Positions 28,989-38,800 of a stretch of DNA of 64,000 nucleotides are shown in pieces. The translations under genes were made by a program, and so were the position numbers. Under the pieces are notes generated by a model. That model ran no database searches, was not told the DNA's origin, and worked only from the letters and a program-made list of their open reading frames with translations. This DNA is from Kalmanozyma brasiliensis GHG001. Its lineage: Eukaryota; Basidiomycota; Ustilaginomycetes; Ustilaginales. The number at the start of each line of letters is the position of its first letter. Within the stretch, counting starts at the first letter, position 1. The stretch is taken from positions 868,001 through 932,000 of the forward strand of contig NW_015961948.1 in the NCBI RefSeq assembly GCF_000497045.1. Direction: 5' to 3'.

Positions 28989-29173
28989 CCGCTCATTGTC
29001 ACCCGCAGCTTCGCCTCCCTTGTCCCTCGTCCACGCCACAGACGTCTGCCCCCGTCAAGACCACCTTTCCTCTTCTCCAGCACTATCGCTGTACCATTGG
29101 GTCCCGGTCGCGTCACATCCCCCTTTCCCTACTTCTGTACTTCTGTCTCGCATTCGATAGATTCGACATCATC

Positions 29174-30889
29174 ATGGGTGCTTTCCAGAACTTTGTCGAC
29201 GGCTTCAAGCCCGAGGTCAGCGACCATGACTCGGTCAACTCCCCCGCCCACTACGGCGACAAGGACTCCAAGGACTACGAGAGCGGCAACAACGCCCTCG
29301 CCGGCTTCAAGGACCCTCAGGCTGGCGACGGTGGCCTGAAGCGCAGGCTCACCGGTCGTCACGTTCAGTTCATTGCCCTCGGTGGTTCCATCGGTACCGG
29401 TCTCTTCATCGGTTCCGGTGGTGCTCTCTACAACGGTGGTCCCGGTTTCCTCATGATCGACTTTATCCTCATTGGTATCATGCTTCTCATGGTTGTCATG
29501 GCTCTCGGTGAGCTCGGTGCCATCTTCCCCGTCGCCGGTTCCTTCGCTGCCTACTCGACCCGTTTCATCGACCCCGCCGTTGGTTTCGCCATGGCTTACA
29601 ACTACTGGCTCCAATGGCTCATTGTCCTTCCCCTCGAACTCGTCGCCGCTTCCATTGTGATCACCTACTGGGACCCCACCGAGGTCATCCCCCGTGGTGT
29701 TTGGGTCGCCGTCTTCCTCATCGTCATCACCATCATCAACCTCTTTGGTGTCCGCGGTTACGGTGAATTCGAGTTCTTCGGCTCGCTCATCAAGGTTCTT
29801 GCTGTTATCGGTTTCATCATCGCCGGTGTTGTCATCAATGTCGGTGGCGGTCCCACCGGCCAGTACTTCGGTACCGAGACCTGGCGCAACCCTGGTGCCT
29901 TCAACAACGGCTTCAAGGGTTTCTCGGGCCTCTTCGTCACCGCCGCCTTCGCCTTCGCTGGTACCGAGCTCATTGGTCTTGCGGCTGCCGAGACTGCCAA
30001 CGCCCGTAAGGAGATCCCCAAGGCCGCCAAGCAAATCTTCATGCGCGTCACCATCTTTTACGTCCTCGCCCTCCTCATCGTCTCGTTCATCGTCCCTTAC
30101 ACCGACGACCGCCTTGTCTCGGGTACCTCCTCGTACGACGCCAGGGCTTCGCCGTTCGTGATCGCGTTCAACATTGCGCAAATCGGCGTATTGCCAAGCA
30201 TCATGAACGCCGTTATCCTCGTGAGCGTGCTCTCCGTAGGAAACTCGGCTGTCTACGCTGCTTCGCGTACGCTCCAGGCCATGGCTGTCATCGGCCAGGC
30301 CCCCCGCCTCTTTGCCTACGTTGACCGCCAGGGCCGCCCTCTCCCTGGTGTCATCCTTTCGCTCATCTTCGGTCTGCTCGGCTTCCTCATCTACGCCAGC
30401 GAAACTGCTCGTGGAACCGTGTTCAACTGGCTGCTGGCCATCTCGGGTCTCTCGACCATCATCAGCTGGCTTTGCATCTGCATTGCTCACGCCCGTTTCC
30501 GACTGGCATGGCACCGTGCCGGCCACACGCTCGAAGAGCTTCCCTGGAAGTCGCCCTTCGGCATCTACGGCTCCATCTTCGGCGCTGTCTTCAACGTGCT
30601 CGTCATCTGCTTCACCTTCTACGTCTCGGCCTTCCCCATCGGCGAGGGTGACATGTCCAAGAACGACCGTGTCATTGCCTTCTTCCAGGGCTTCGTCTCG
30701 GTGCCCATCGTCGTCTTTGTCTTCTACATCCCCTTCAAGATCATCAAGCGCACCAAGCTGGTTAGCATCGACGACATTGACGTCTCCACCGGCCGCAAGG
30801 ACCCCGTCCCCGTCGAGGTCCTCCGCCGCGAGCGCGAGGAGGAGGCCGCCAAGCCCATCTACAAGAAGATCTTCAACTTCTTCTTCTAG
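29174..30889 (+). CDS. Amino acid permease (YAT/AAP family)
   Basis: A 571-residue plasma-membrane amino acid:proton symporter of the APC superfamily. It begins with a 55-residue hydrophilic N-terminus. The family signature RRLTGRHVQFIALGGSIGTG then leads into GLFIGSGGAL at TM1. About 12 membrane segments follow, including FAFAGTELIGLAAAE and NSAVYAASRTLQAMA. A hydrophilic C-terminus ends in KKIFNFFF. Substrate range is not readable. Codon choice is strongly biased to C/T-ending preferred codons (GGT, GTC, CTC, ATC), far more than in its neighbours, suggesting high expression; a short stretch near 30150-30240 is less biased. GATA-type sites upstream fit nitrogen control. Confidence 0.95.
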   Translation: MGAFQNFVDGFKPEVSDHDSVNSPAHYGDKDSKDYESGNNALAGFKDPQAGDGGLKRRLTGRHVQFIALGGSIGTGLFIGSGGALYNGGPGFLMIDFILIGIMLLMVVMALGELGAIFPVAGSFAAYSTRFIDPAVGFAMAYNYWLQWLIVLPLELVAASIVITYWDPTEVIPRGVWVAVFLIVITIINLFGVRGYGEFEFFGSLIKVLAVIGFIIAGVVINVGGGPTGQYFGTETWRNPGAFNNGFKGFSGLFVTAAFAFAGTELIGLAAAETANARKEIPKAAKQIFMRVTIFYVLALLIVSFIVPYTDDRLVSGTSSYDARASPFVIAFNIAQIGVLPSIMNAVILVSVLSVGNSAVYAASRTLQAMAVIGQAPRLFAYVDRQGRPLPGVILSLIFGLLGFLIYASETARGTVFNWLLAISGLSTIISWLCICIAHARFRLAWHRAGHTLEELPWKSPFGIYGSIFGAVFNVLVICFTFYVSAFPIGEGDMSKNDRVIAFFQGFVSVPIVVFVFYIPFKIIKRTKLVSIDDIDVSTGRKDPVPVEVLRREREEEAAKPIYKKIFNFFF

Positions 30890-31510
30890 GCCTTTTTCCC
30901 CTCCTTTTCATGTGAATAGCTGTTTTGTTGTGGCACCTATAGAGTGCTCGAGATACCTCTGGTTCGCTATGTCTTGACGACGTTACGTGTATTATCAATG
31001 GGAGATTGGTTTCCATTCATCTTTGCGTGTGTAGGTTGCGTTTGTGAGGTCTGGACTTGAGACACCACATGAGTTCTCTTGAGAGTGCGATGCTCGTCAT
31101 GTGTGATAGTCGGGTGGGATGGTGTGGTGATGGAAGGGGATGGCTGGGGGGCCGAAGTCAGACCAAGGCGACGCGTCGAAGCTGAGAGACGGCAGCTTGA
31201 TCAGGCGGGATGCAATTGGATCGCTGTCAGCCGGGGCTGTCCTGGGCACACAACGAAGTCGACACGCGTGGCTTCGTCCATTTCTGTCAGCCGATGCAAG
31301 GCCCTCACGACGGCGCTAACGAACGCCAACCACTCGCCCCTCGCAGCACGCCACATGACGACCTGTAGCAACGCACCACGAGCAAGCGACCTTTTATCCA
31401 GAACAGTCAACTCTTCACTTCTGACAAACGAGCGGATCTCGATGCTTCCCACTCTGTTCTGTAGTGAATGCGGCGATGATTGATATGAAATGCTCGACTG
31501 AAGGCGTGTC
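30890..31510. other. Convergent intergenic region after permease
   Basis: 621 bp between two stop codons. I see no gene, repeat or RNA in it. It presumably holds two 3' UTRs and terminators. Confidence 0.6.
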
Positions 31511-33196
31511 TTACAAATTCGAAATGTCGGCATCGGATGTCCCGAACGAGCTAACAAGCGGCGAGCCATTGACACCTTTCCTCTTGCTATACGCAATACT
31601 CCTATACGGCGAAGCTAGAGGGCTTGCAGCTCTCCTTGGGCTGTCGGTGGGGGTTGATCCTCCTGAACCTCCTTTGACTGGGGTGCTTCTGGCGAGCGCA
31701 ATGCGTCTCCTCGACTTCCCAGGCGTAGCATCTCCGTTGACCGAGTCGAGCGACATACTGACGTCCCCCTCGGTGACGCTGGTCATGCTCACATCGCCCG
31801 TTCCGGCCCGGCGCGGTCGGTGGTGCATCCTCTTCGGACTCTTGACCTCGCGAATCTTGGCGAGCAACTCTTGCTTGCGCTCCATCTTCGCTCGCTCCTC
31901 TTGCTCCATCTTTTCCCGTTCCGCCGCTCGCTCGGCTTCCTGGAAGCTCAACAGCTTCTTCGACCGCGCCTCCTCCCATTCTTCCTGGGTCAGCCACTTC
32001 GTAACGACCACTTGATGCTCCTCCCTCGCCTGGGGGTGCAGCGAGTCCCGTGGCATTCGGTGTTTCGCCCGCCACTCGAGAATCTCACTCTGACGTTGGA
32101 GCGCGTGCGAGACGGGGTCGATGCGCCACTGCAGCCCTTCGTAGTCGGTCCACTGCTCGCCTGGTTGGCGGTCGTCTGTGGTGTCTGCGGCGCGCTTCTT
32201 GTGCGGGCTCGAGGGGGAGGAGGGGAAAGGGTTGAAGTCCAACATGGCCTCTTCGGGGAGGGCGATGGAGAAGTCGGCTGGAGAGAGCGGGTCGAGTGTG
32301 CCATTGGTGGTGCGCGAGCGTTTGGTGTGCGGCTGCTCGTCGTCGTCGTCGCTGTTCTCGCTGTTTGAGGCGGAGGAGAGCTCGTCCGCTTCGCGCTTCT
32401 TCGCCGTGGTACGCGCGGAGGACGAGAGGTTTTGGGATGGGCTATCGGTGCTCGTCTGGCCCTGGGTGAGCTCGTCGTCCTCGTCCATCGCTGTCGATGC
32501 TTCGTCGGTCTCGGAAGCGGCAGAGTGAGCGTCAGACATATCTTCGTCCGTAATTGCATCGCCGAAGTCCCCGGGGATGGAGATCTTGGGTGTTTTGCGA
32601 CGATCCGAGCCATTGGCTTCATCTGATTTGGTGGGTGATGCCTGATGACGACGCTTGCGGTCGCGTTGTGCACTTGAGCTGTCCTCACGCGCATCCTTGA
32701 CGGGGGACCTCCTCGAACTCGAACCGCGGTCGACCTGGGTCTGTGAGTGTTGTCGCTTCATCGTGTGACGCGAGCTCGTTGCAAAATCTCGCTGCTTGGC
32801 GGGTGACGGGCTGCGCGTAGAGGCCGCCTGAAACGCCCCACCCCTGCCTGCTTGCTTGCTAGACGCGACGCTGTCCTTCAAATACCCCGGCAGCGTCCCA
32901 GGAATGCCCGACAGCCGCAGCGCAGCGTCGTGATCAATAGCCTGCGAAGAGCTGCTTGGCTTCAGTCGCCGCTTGACCGGCGTGCTGAGCACTTCCTCTC
33001 GCTTCTGCTGCGATCGTCGTGACAATGCGTCTGCACGCGCTACGGCGAACGGCCGCCGATCATCGTCTGGAATGCCTGCTGCGCGTCTGCGGTCCCGGAT
33101 GAACTGTGCCTTCTTGCGCGAGAGCTGGATGCGCTGGTACACACTGTGCGCTAGGTACGCGACGACGGAGACGAGGATCCAGCGGATAAGCGACAT
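31511..33196 (-). CDS. Hypothetical N-terminally membrane-anchored protein
   Basis: I do not recognise this 561-residue protein. It starts with one hydrophobic segment (LIRWILVSVVAYLAHSVY, residues 3-20) followed at once by very basic sequence (RIQLSRKKAQFIRDRRR), the pattern of a signal anchor with a cytosolic or nucleoplasmic body. Residues 60-330 are disordered, with many Ser-Pro and Arg-Ser sites. A compact block near 350-400 reads QWTDYEGLQWRIDPVSHALQ, then WRAKHRMPRDSLHPQA. A charged coiled coil (about 415-450) and a Ser-rich tail end the protein. ATG 33196 is used because the frame upstream has only a GTG. A nuclear-envelope or ER location is possible but unproved. Confidence 0.7.
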   Translation of the reverse strand: MSLIRWILVSVVAYLAHSVYQRIQLSRKKAQFIRDRRRAAGIPDDDRRPFAVARADALSRRSQQKREEVLSTPVKRRLKPSSSSQAIDHDAALRLSGIPGTLPGYLKDSVASSKQAGRGGAFQAASTRSPSPAKQRDFATSSRHTMKRQHSQTQVDRGSSSRRSPVKDAREDSSSAQRDRKRRHQASPTKSDEANGSDRRKTPKISIPGDFGDAITDEDMSDAHSAASETDEASTAMDEDDELTQGQTSTDSPSQNLSSSARTTAKKREADELSSASNSENSDDDDEQPHTKRSRTTNGTLDPLSPADFSIALPEEAMLDFNPFPSSPSSPHKKRAADTTDDRQPGEQWTDYEGLQWRIDPVSHALQRQSEILEWRAKHRMPRDSLHPQAREEHQVVVTKWLTQEEWEEARSKKLLSFQEAERAAEREKMEQEERAKMERKQELLAKIREVKSPKRMHHRPRRAGTGDVSMTSVTEGDVSMSLDSVNGDATPGKSRRRIALARSTPVKGGSGGSTPTDSPRRAASPLASPYRSIAYSKRKGVNGSPLVSSFGTSDADISNL

Positions 33197-33703
33197 GCTG
33201 CACCGCACCCAGCGTTGACGTGAGAGCTGCGTGCGGATTTGAGCAGCGCCAAGGTTGATCGAGGGTGACGTGTGTTGGTTGCGAGAAGCTCAGTTTGACA
33301 GGGTCTCGACAACGCCAGCAAAATTTGGCCGCCGACGAGCATTCCGACTTCCGAGGGACAGGTCCGTGCGCACAAGGCTTTGGATGGCCACATGGCAGAC
33401 GTCTGTACTTTCGTGAGCTCACATCTAGGAGAACGTAGCTTGTGCCAGGATTCGTATGTCCGCTCAAGGAGATCGTACACTGGTGGTGTCTCTAAAGAAC
33501 AGGATCGTGTGATTGATCACGCACAGGCAGGAAGGGATATCGCGGCCAAGCAGCGCCAGATCCCCAATTTAGGCGTGCTTCTCCACACTTCCGGAAGTGA
33601 CGGGGATTAGCCGTGACCCGATCCGAGGTCATTCTCGCAACGCTTCCTCCCCTATCTTGTCTCTCATCCACAATCTTGTTTTAAACATAACTCAAACATC
33701 AGA
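33197..33703. other. Divergent intergenic region
   Basis: 507 bp carrying the promoters of the membrane-anchored orphan and the flavin-reductase-like gene. I see no gene in it. A short AT-richer stretch (TTTTAAACATAA) lies about 25 bp before the downstream ATG. Confidence 0.6.
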
Positions 33704-34712
33704 ATGACTGGCGGCGATACCTACGGCGTCCCTGGCGCAGGTGCTGGCGGCGGCTCCAAATACAAACCCTTCAAAGAGGAAGAAGCCAAGCGTCCACCAT
33801 TCGACCCTTCGCTCTCGTACAACCTAACCAAGGCGCCCGATGTCGACTTTGCCGCTGGGTCCGGTCTCAACTCGCACCCAGCTTCCTCGTCCTTCTCGTC
33901 CGACGATGCGAGCTTCCACGTGATTCAGATTGGCAAGACGAAAGTCACGCCGGGGACGATGTACAAGCTTATGATCTCCTCCATCGCCCCACGCCCTGTA
34001 GCGTTGGTGACGACGTTGAACGAGGACGGTTCCCCAAATCTGGCTCCGATCAGCTGGTACCAGATGGTCTCGCAGGATCCGGCTATGGTCATGATCTCCT
34101 TCGGTGGAGGTGAGAACAGAAGGAAGGATAGCGAGAACAATATCAAACGGCTCAAGGAGTTTTCCGTATCCAGCTCGTCCGAGCCATACGCGGAGGCGCT
34201 CAACTTTGCCTCGGTCGACTGCCCCGAGGGCGTCAGCGAGTACGCACTGACCGGTCTCACGCCTGTCAAGAGCAAGGTGATCAAGACGCCGCGTGTCAAG
34301 GTACGTCCACCTCGCTCTGTCGTCAAGCTCGATTCTGGTGTAGATACTGACTTTCCCTTTTGGACGTTTTGCATAGGAGTCACCTATGTCGATGGAATGC
34401 GAGGTCGAGTACACTCGGGATATCCACAATGACGAAGGCAAGCATACCACAACACTTGTGCTAGGCAGAGTCCGAGTGATGCACATCCGCAAGGACACGA
34501 TTCACCCCGACACCGGCGCCGTCGACGCGAGCAAGACGCTCCCCATCACGCGAATCGGCGGCTTGCAGTATGCACGCACTTCGACCGGGTACGAGCTCGA
34601 ACGACCGAAATGGTCCGAGATCAAGGACCGCCCCGACGTACAAGCTGCGTTGAAAAGGGGACCCAAGGAATGGTTCGACAACAAAGACCAGGTGCTAGAG
34701 GCGTATCCCTAG
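33704..34712 (+). CDS. Flavin reductase-like FMN-binding split-barrel protein
   Basis: Exons 33704-34300 and 34377-34712 encode 310 residues. The 76-nt intron has a GTACGT donor, a CTGAC branch site and a TAG acceptor, in phase 0. After about 70 disordered residues comes the split-barrel domain: KVTPGTMYKLMISSIAPRPV, TTLNEDGSPNLAPISWYQMV, then PAMVMISFGGGENRRKDSE. Later come the LNFASVDCPEGVSEYALTGL block and, in exon 2, a metal/FMN-barrel strand (MECEVEYTRDI, LGRVRVMHI). Members bind FMN and reduce flavins or serve as oxygenase partners; the true substrate is unknown. No oxygenase gene adjoins it, so it is probably not part of a two-component system here. Confidence 0.88.
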
Positions 34713-34731
34713 AATGCAATAACCTGATGGG

Positions 34732-35532
34732 CTACATAGGCGCCTGTGCAATGGCGAGAAAGTTGTCGTATCGCTTGCCGTCCTTGACAAAGTGAGCGGA
34801 CTTGCCCATGTCGACGAGCTTGAGGTTTGCCGAGGTGAAGAAGTGCTCCATGTCGGATTGGCTGAAGCCGCCGCGGTGGGCGATGACGTTTGTGTGTTGG
34901 TGGCTGGCGTGGCCGTGACTGTGTCCATGGTGATGGTGATGGTCGTCCTTCGTCTCGATGCCGAACTGTTCGACCTGCTTGTGCGACCCATCTTCCCTCT
35001 CAACAGTGGTAGGGGCATTGTGAAACTCCGCCGAATCGTCCGTCTTGATCAGATCTACCACGGCCAGGTGGCCCCCTGGCTTCAAGTACCCCGCCAGCAC
35101 CTGCGTTACCTTGACGGGGTCGCTCAGATGGTGGTACGAGTTGGTGCATGTGATGACATCGAACTTGCTTCCTCCCAGGTCGCCTCCATCCAGAATATCT
35201 GTTACCACAGCCTCAACGTTCTCGATCCTCTCCCCCTCAGATTGCGCCTCGAGCTTGGCCCGCAGTTGCCGGATCATCTCCTCGCTCTGGTCCACCGCTG
35301 TGACGCTCTTGCACCGAGGAGCGAGGAACATAGCAAGCAGCCCAGTACCTGCTGCAAAGTCCATCAACTCCGTCGTGTCGGGTGAAAAGGAGGGAACGCG
35401 GGCGAGTATGTTGGCAGCATTGGTGCGTGCGACGTCGACGACCATGCCGCGACCCATGCGGTCGTACTCTGCCGCTGTGAGGGCGTAGAAGGCCTTGTTG
35501 GCGGCGGTGATTAGGTCGTCGTTCGTGGGCAT
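34732..35532 (-). CDS. SAM-dependent class I methyltransferase with His-rich loop
   Basis: A 266-residue Rossmann-fold methyltransferase. Motif I is LMDFAAGTG at residues 56-64, the acidic SAM-binding post-I residue is in VTAVDQS near 81, and the post-II region reads FDVITCTNSYHHL near 124. KPGGHLAVVDL near 151 follows. Residues 198-213 form a histidine-rich loop (HHHHHGHSHGHASHQH), inserted before the last strands. The fold resembles UbiE/Methyltransf_11-type enzymes; the substrate cannot be read. ATG 35532 is used; the open frame upstream has only a GTG start. It is convergent with the flavin-reductase-like gene (19 bp between stops) and divergent from TBCD. Confidence 0.9.
   Translation of the reverse strand: MPTNDDLITAANKAFYALTAAEYDRMGRGMVVDVARTNAANILARVPSFSPDTTELMDFAAGTGLLAMFLAPRCKSVTAVDQSEEMIRQLRAKLEAQSEGERIENVEAVVTDILDGGDLGGSKFDVITCTNSYHHLSDPVKVTQVLAGYLKPGGHLAVVDLIKTDDSAEFHNAPTTVEREDGSHKQVEQFGIETKDDHHHHHGHSHGHASHQHTNVIAHRGGFSQSDMEHFFTSANLKLVDMGKSAHFVKDGKRYDNFLAIAQAPM
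34905..34955 (-). repeat. Histidine-codon-rich tract in methyltransferase gene
   Basis: A CAC/CAT-rich low-complexity tract (seen on the plus strand as repeated GTG and ATG triplets) encodes the polyhistidine loop. It is likely to vary in length between strains; that is inference. Confidence 0.6.
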
Positions 35533-35820
35533 TGTTAGTGTTGACTGCGATGTAGGGGAACCGGTGTTGGGGCTGGAAACGGAGGCCTCATATAGACGAG
35601 AGGGAGGATAGGATTGGGACCTGACTGTCAGGGTCCACAGCCAACGCTCAGCCACCTTCGTTCCTCCGCGGGAATCTTGGCAGACGCGTGTGAGAACAAC
35701 ACTTTTTCTTCCATCGACGTTCCTTATACCACACCTGACTTACTCGGTCCTGGACTGTCTTCGCCGATCTCAGTATCGTTGACGGTGCTGGACGACTCGG
35801 CGGGCTCGCTCAGTGCTGAG

Positions 35821-38800
35821 ATGCAGTCGACCGATTCGATGGTCGACGACCCCTCCATCGTCATCGAGGAGAGGGAACTGATCCGATTCGAACGAGCCGA
35901 CGAGTACCTCTCGCTCCTTACCTCCCTCGTCAACCCGCTCGACTCTACCAGCACCTCCTCAACGCCCTCTTTTGGCCCCGATGAGACACTCAGCAAGCTT
36001 CTCTCCATCCTGGACGAGTATCAAGACCAATCTCACCTGCTCGACCCCTACCTGGAACGCATCGTCTCCCCACCCGTCGAGGCGCTCCAACGCCACGTCC
36101 GGTCCTCCTCTTCACTCCCCCCCGCCGCAGTGGTGCGACTCTCCAAACTCGTCTACACCTACACAAAAGTCCGCGGATACAAGACCATCCTGCACTACTT
36201 TCCGCACGAAGTGGCCGACCTACCCGCCACCCTTTCTTTCTTGGAAGATCTCGTCGCGGCCGATGACGTTCGATGCTGGGAGCTGCGCTACGTGTGTCTG
36301 CTCTGGCTGTCGCTGATCTGCATGATTCCGTTCGACCTGGCCAAGTTCGATCGACCAGACTCGACCAGTACGACAGGGGAACGGATCGCCGCTGTGGCAG
36401 AGCACTTCATCGCCAGCCCGGGCAAGGAACGTGATGCAGCAGCGGTCGTGCTTGGGCGTCTCTTCCAGCGCAACGATCGCCGAAATCAATTTCCTGCGTT
36501 CTTGTCAAAGAGGCTGCAGGCGGTGAAGGGGGAGGATGCGAGCCTGTTCGAAGCGACCGGTGTGCTACAGGCGCTGTGCGAGGTGCTCAAGACGAGCGAG
36601 CCTGCGTTTGTCCTCACCCACCTCGCCGACCTCGAGACGGTCATCGATGCATACGACACGCATCCAAACAGCGCCCTGACAAACGACGGGCTGATCACAA
36701 AGTACAAAACCAAACTCACGGCGCGATTAGCGCTCAAACTCCTTCGGCCCCGCGCACGCCGTCATGCCAACAAGTATCACGTCCTCGGCCACCCCTCCGC
36801 CGCCCTCCCGATCGAGCCGGAGGACGAAGACGAATCCGACATCTCCGAATCCACCGAACCGCTCATCTCGACCCTCCTCACCTCGCTCCAGCACAAAGAC
36901 ACCCTTGTCCGGTACAGCGCAGCCAAAGGTCTCGCTCGCCTCTCCGATCGACTCCCCACATCCTTCCTCACCCAAGTGGTAGATGCGATCCTCTCGCTCT
37001 TCGCCATCAACGTCCTCGAGGGCGATCTGAGCAGCGTTTCGGAGCACACGTGGCAGGGAGGCTGTCTAGCGCTCGCCGAGCTCTCCCGTCGTGGCCTGCT
37101 GTTTGGTGACATGCTGAGCGAGGCCCTGCCGTGGGTGATGCAGGCACTCATGTTCGATGTGAGGAGGGGAGCGCATAGTGTGGGCAGCAATGTGAGGGAT
37201 GCCGCGTGTTATGTGGTGTGGGCGCTGGCGAGGTCGAACGATGTCGAGTCGATAAGGCCGCACGCGGTGGAGCTGGCAAGGAGGTTGGTGTGCGTCGCAA
37301 CAACCGATCGGGACGTGTCGATACGCAGGGCGGCTAGCGCGGCGTTTCAGGAAAGTGTAGGCAGACTGGGTCTGTTTCCACGGGGGATAGAGGTGATTCG
37401 GTTGACGGACTTTTATGCGGTGAGTGTGAGGAGGTGCGCTGTGCGAGAGTGCGCGGTGGGCGTCGCTGCGTTCGAGGAGTATAGGGGATACTTGGTGGAT
37501 CACTTGGTGGAGAAGGTGACGGTGCATTGGGATCCGGCGATGCGGAGGCTGGGTGCGCAGGCTGTAGCGCTAATCGCCATGCATGATCCGAGGACGCTGC
37601 TGCCAGAGCTCGCGGCGAGAGTGGGCAAAAGGGTCGCTACATCGGACAACGCCGTGCTTCACGGAACGCTGCTCACCCTCGCTGAGCTGTCGCGGCTCTC
37701 CCAGACACTCTCTGACGACCATGCGTTGGTAGGAGAGGAGGTCAGGACCACCTGCTTCGTCCTACTCGACAAAGTGCGCCCAACCATGTTCCGCTCGCTC
37801 GGCGCCGCCCCACTTCTCGAAGCAGCCTGTGCTCTCATCGGCGCCGCTATCCCCGCCCATACCACGTCCTCCGCCAACGAGACCCAGACGTGGGAGAAAA
37901 TCCTCAACTTCGCCCTCGCGCGCCCCGAAGAGACTGTCCACATCGCCGTCGCCGATACCATCGCCCATCTGAGCCGCTGCGTCGACATCTCGTCCAAGGT
38001 GCGCTCCACCCTGCAAAGCTGGTCGACCCTCACGCTGCCACAGCAGCAGAGCAATGCCCTTCTTCTTGGCGCCGTTGACTTTGGGCATGATTCGAGGCTG
38101 CTCCAGGACGTGGTGGGGCATCTGATGGCGCTGACAAGACCGTCAACGAAGACGATGGCAACTCCGATGTACTCGTCCAACATCGAAGTGCGCCGAAATG
38201 CGAGCGACAGTCTCACACGAGCCCTCGTCAACCTGCGCGACTTTGCGCAGATGTGCACTCCAGACCTTTTGAATCGGGCGCTGCAATCGTTGGTGGGAGG
38301 ACTGGAGGACTACGCGACGGACCAACGTGGCGATGTAGGCTCGTGGGTGCGGTTGAGCTGCATCGCCGGGCTGCGAGACGTTCTCAAACTGTGTCGAAGG
38401 CACGCGAGGCAGATTGACCGGGCGCAGCTGGACGAGGCGGTGGGAGGCATGTGGAAGCAGGCGGCCGAGCGAATTGACCACGTGCGGTGTGCGGCGGGGA
38501 CAGCGGTGCTATGCCTCTATCGCGCTTATCAGGGCGACGAGGTGCGACCGCAGGGCTACGACGTGATCGAAGTCGCCTTTGGACCGCTGAACACAGACGA
38601 GTCTGAGCTGGAGCAAATCTTCAAGAACCCAACGAAGGCGTTCAGAGCCGTCACTCGCCTCCTGCTCATTCCTGCGTATCGAAGTCCTATTCTGCACGGG
38701 CTGGTGCTCTCCGTAGGATCAAAGTCCGACTTGGGCGAACGGATCATCGGGCCCGCCCTCGCCGACCTCACCGCAAGTACGAGCTACACCTTGACAGCGC

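Larger units (their letters stand above)
26253..29173. other. 2.9 kb intergenic region upstream of permease, no supported gene
   Basis: The longest gene-free stretch in the window. Frames of up to 183 codons exist (minus 26935-27486, plus 27789-28331) but lack ATG starts or protein-like character. The first part holds a 15-bp tandem duplication at 26353-26382. The last 1.3 kb holds several GATA-type sites and a TATA-like element before the permease. No tRNA with both A and B boxes was found by eye. Confidence 0.6.

Noticed and set aside
29129..30526. 465-codon minus-strand open frame antisense to the amino acid permease
   Set aside because: It exists because the permease avoids codons whose complement is a stop. 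Its product is an implausible Asp/Glu/Gly/Val/Thr-rich chain with no domain.
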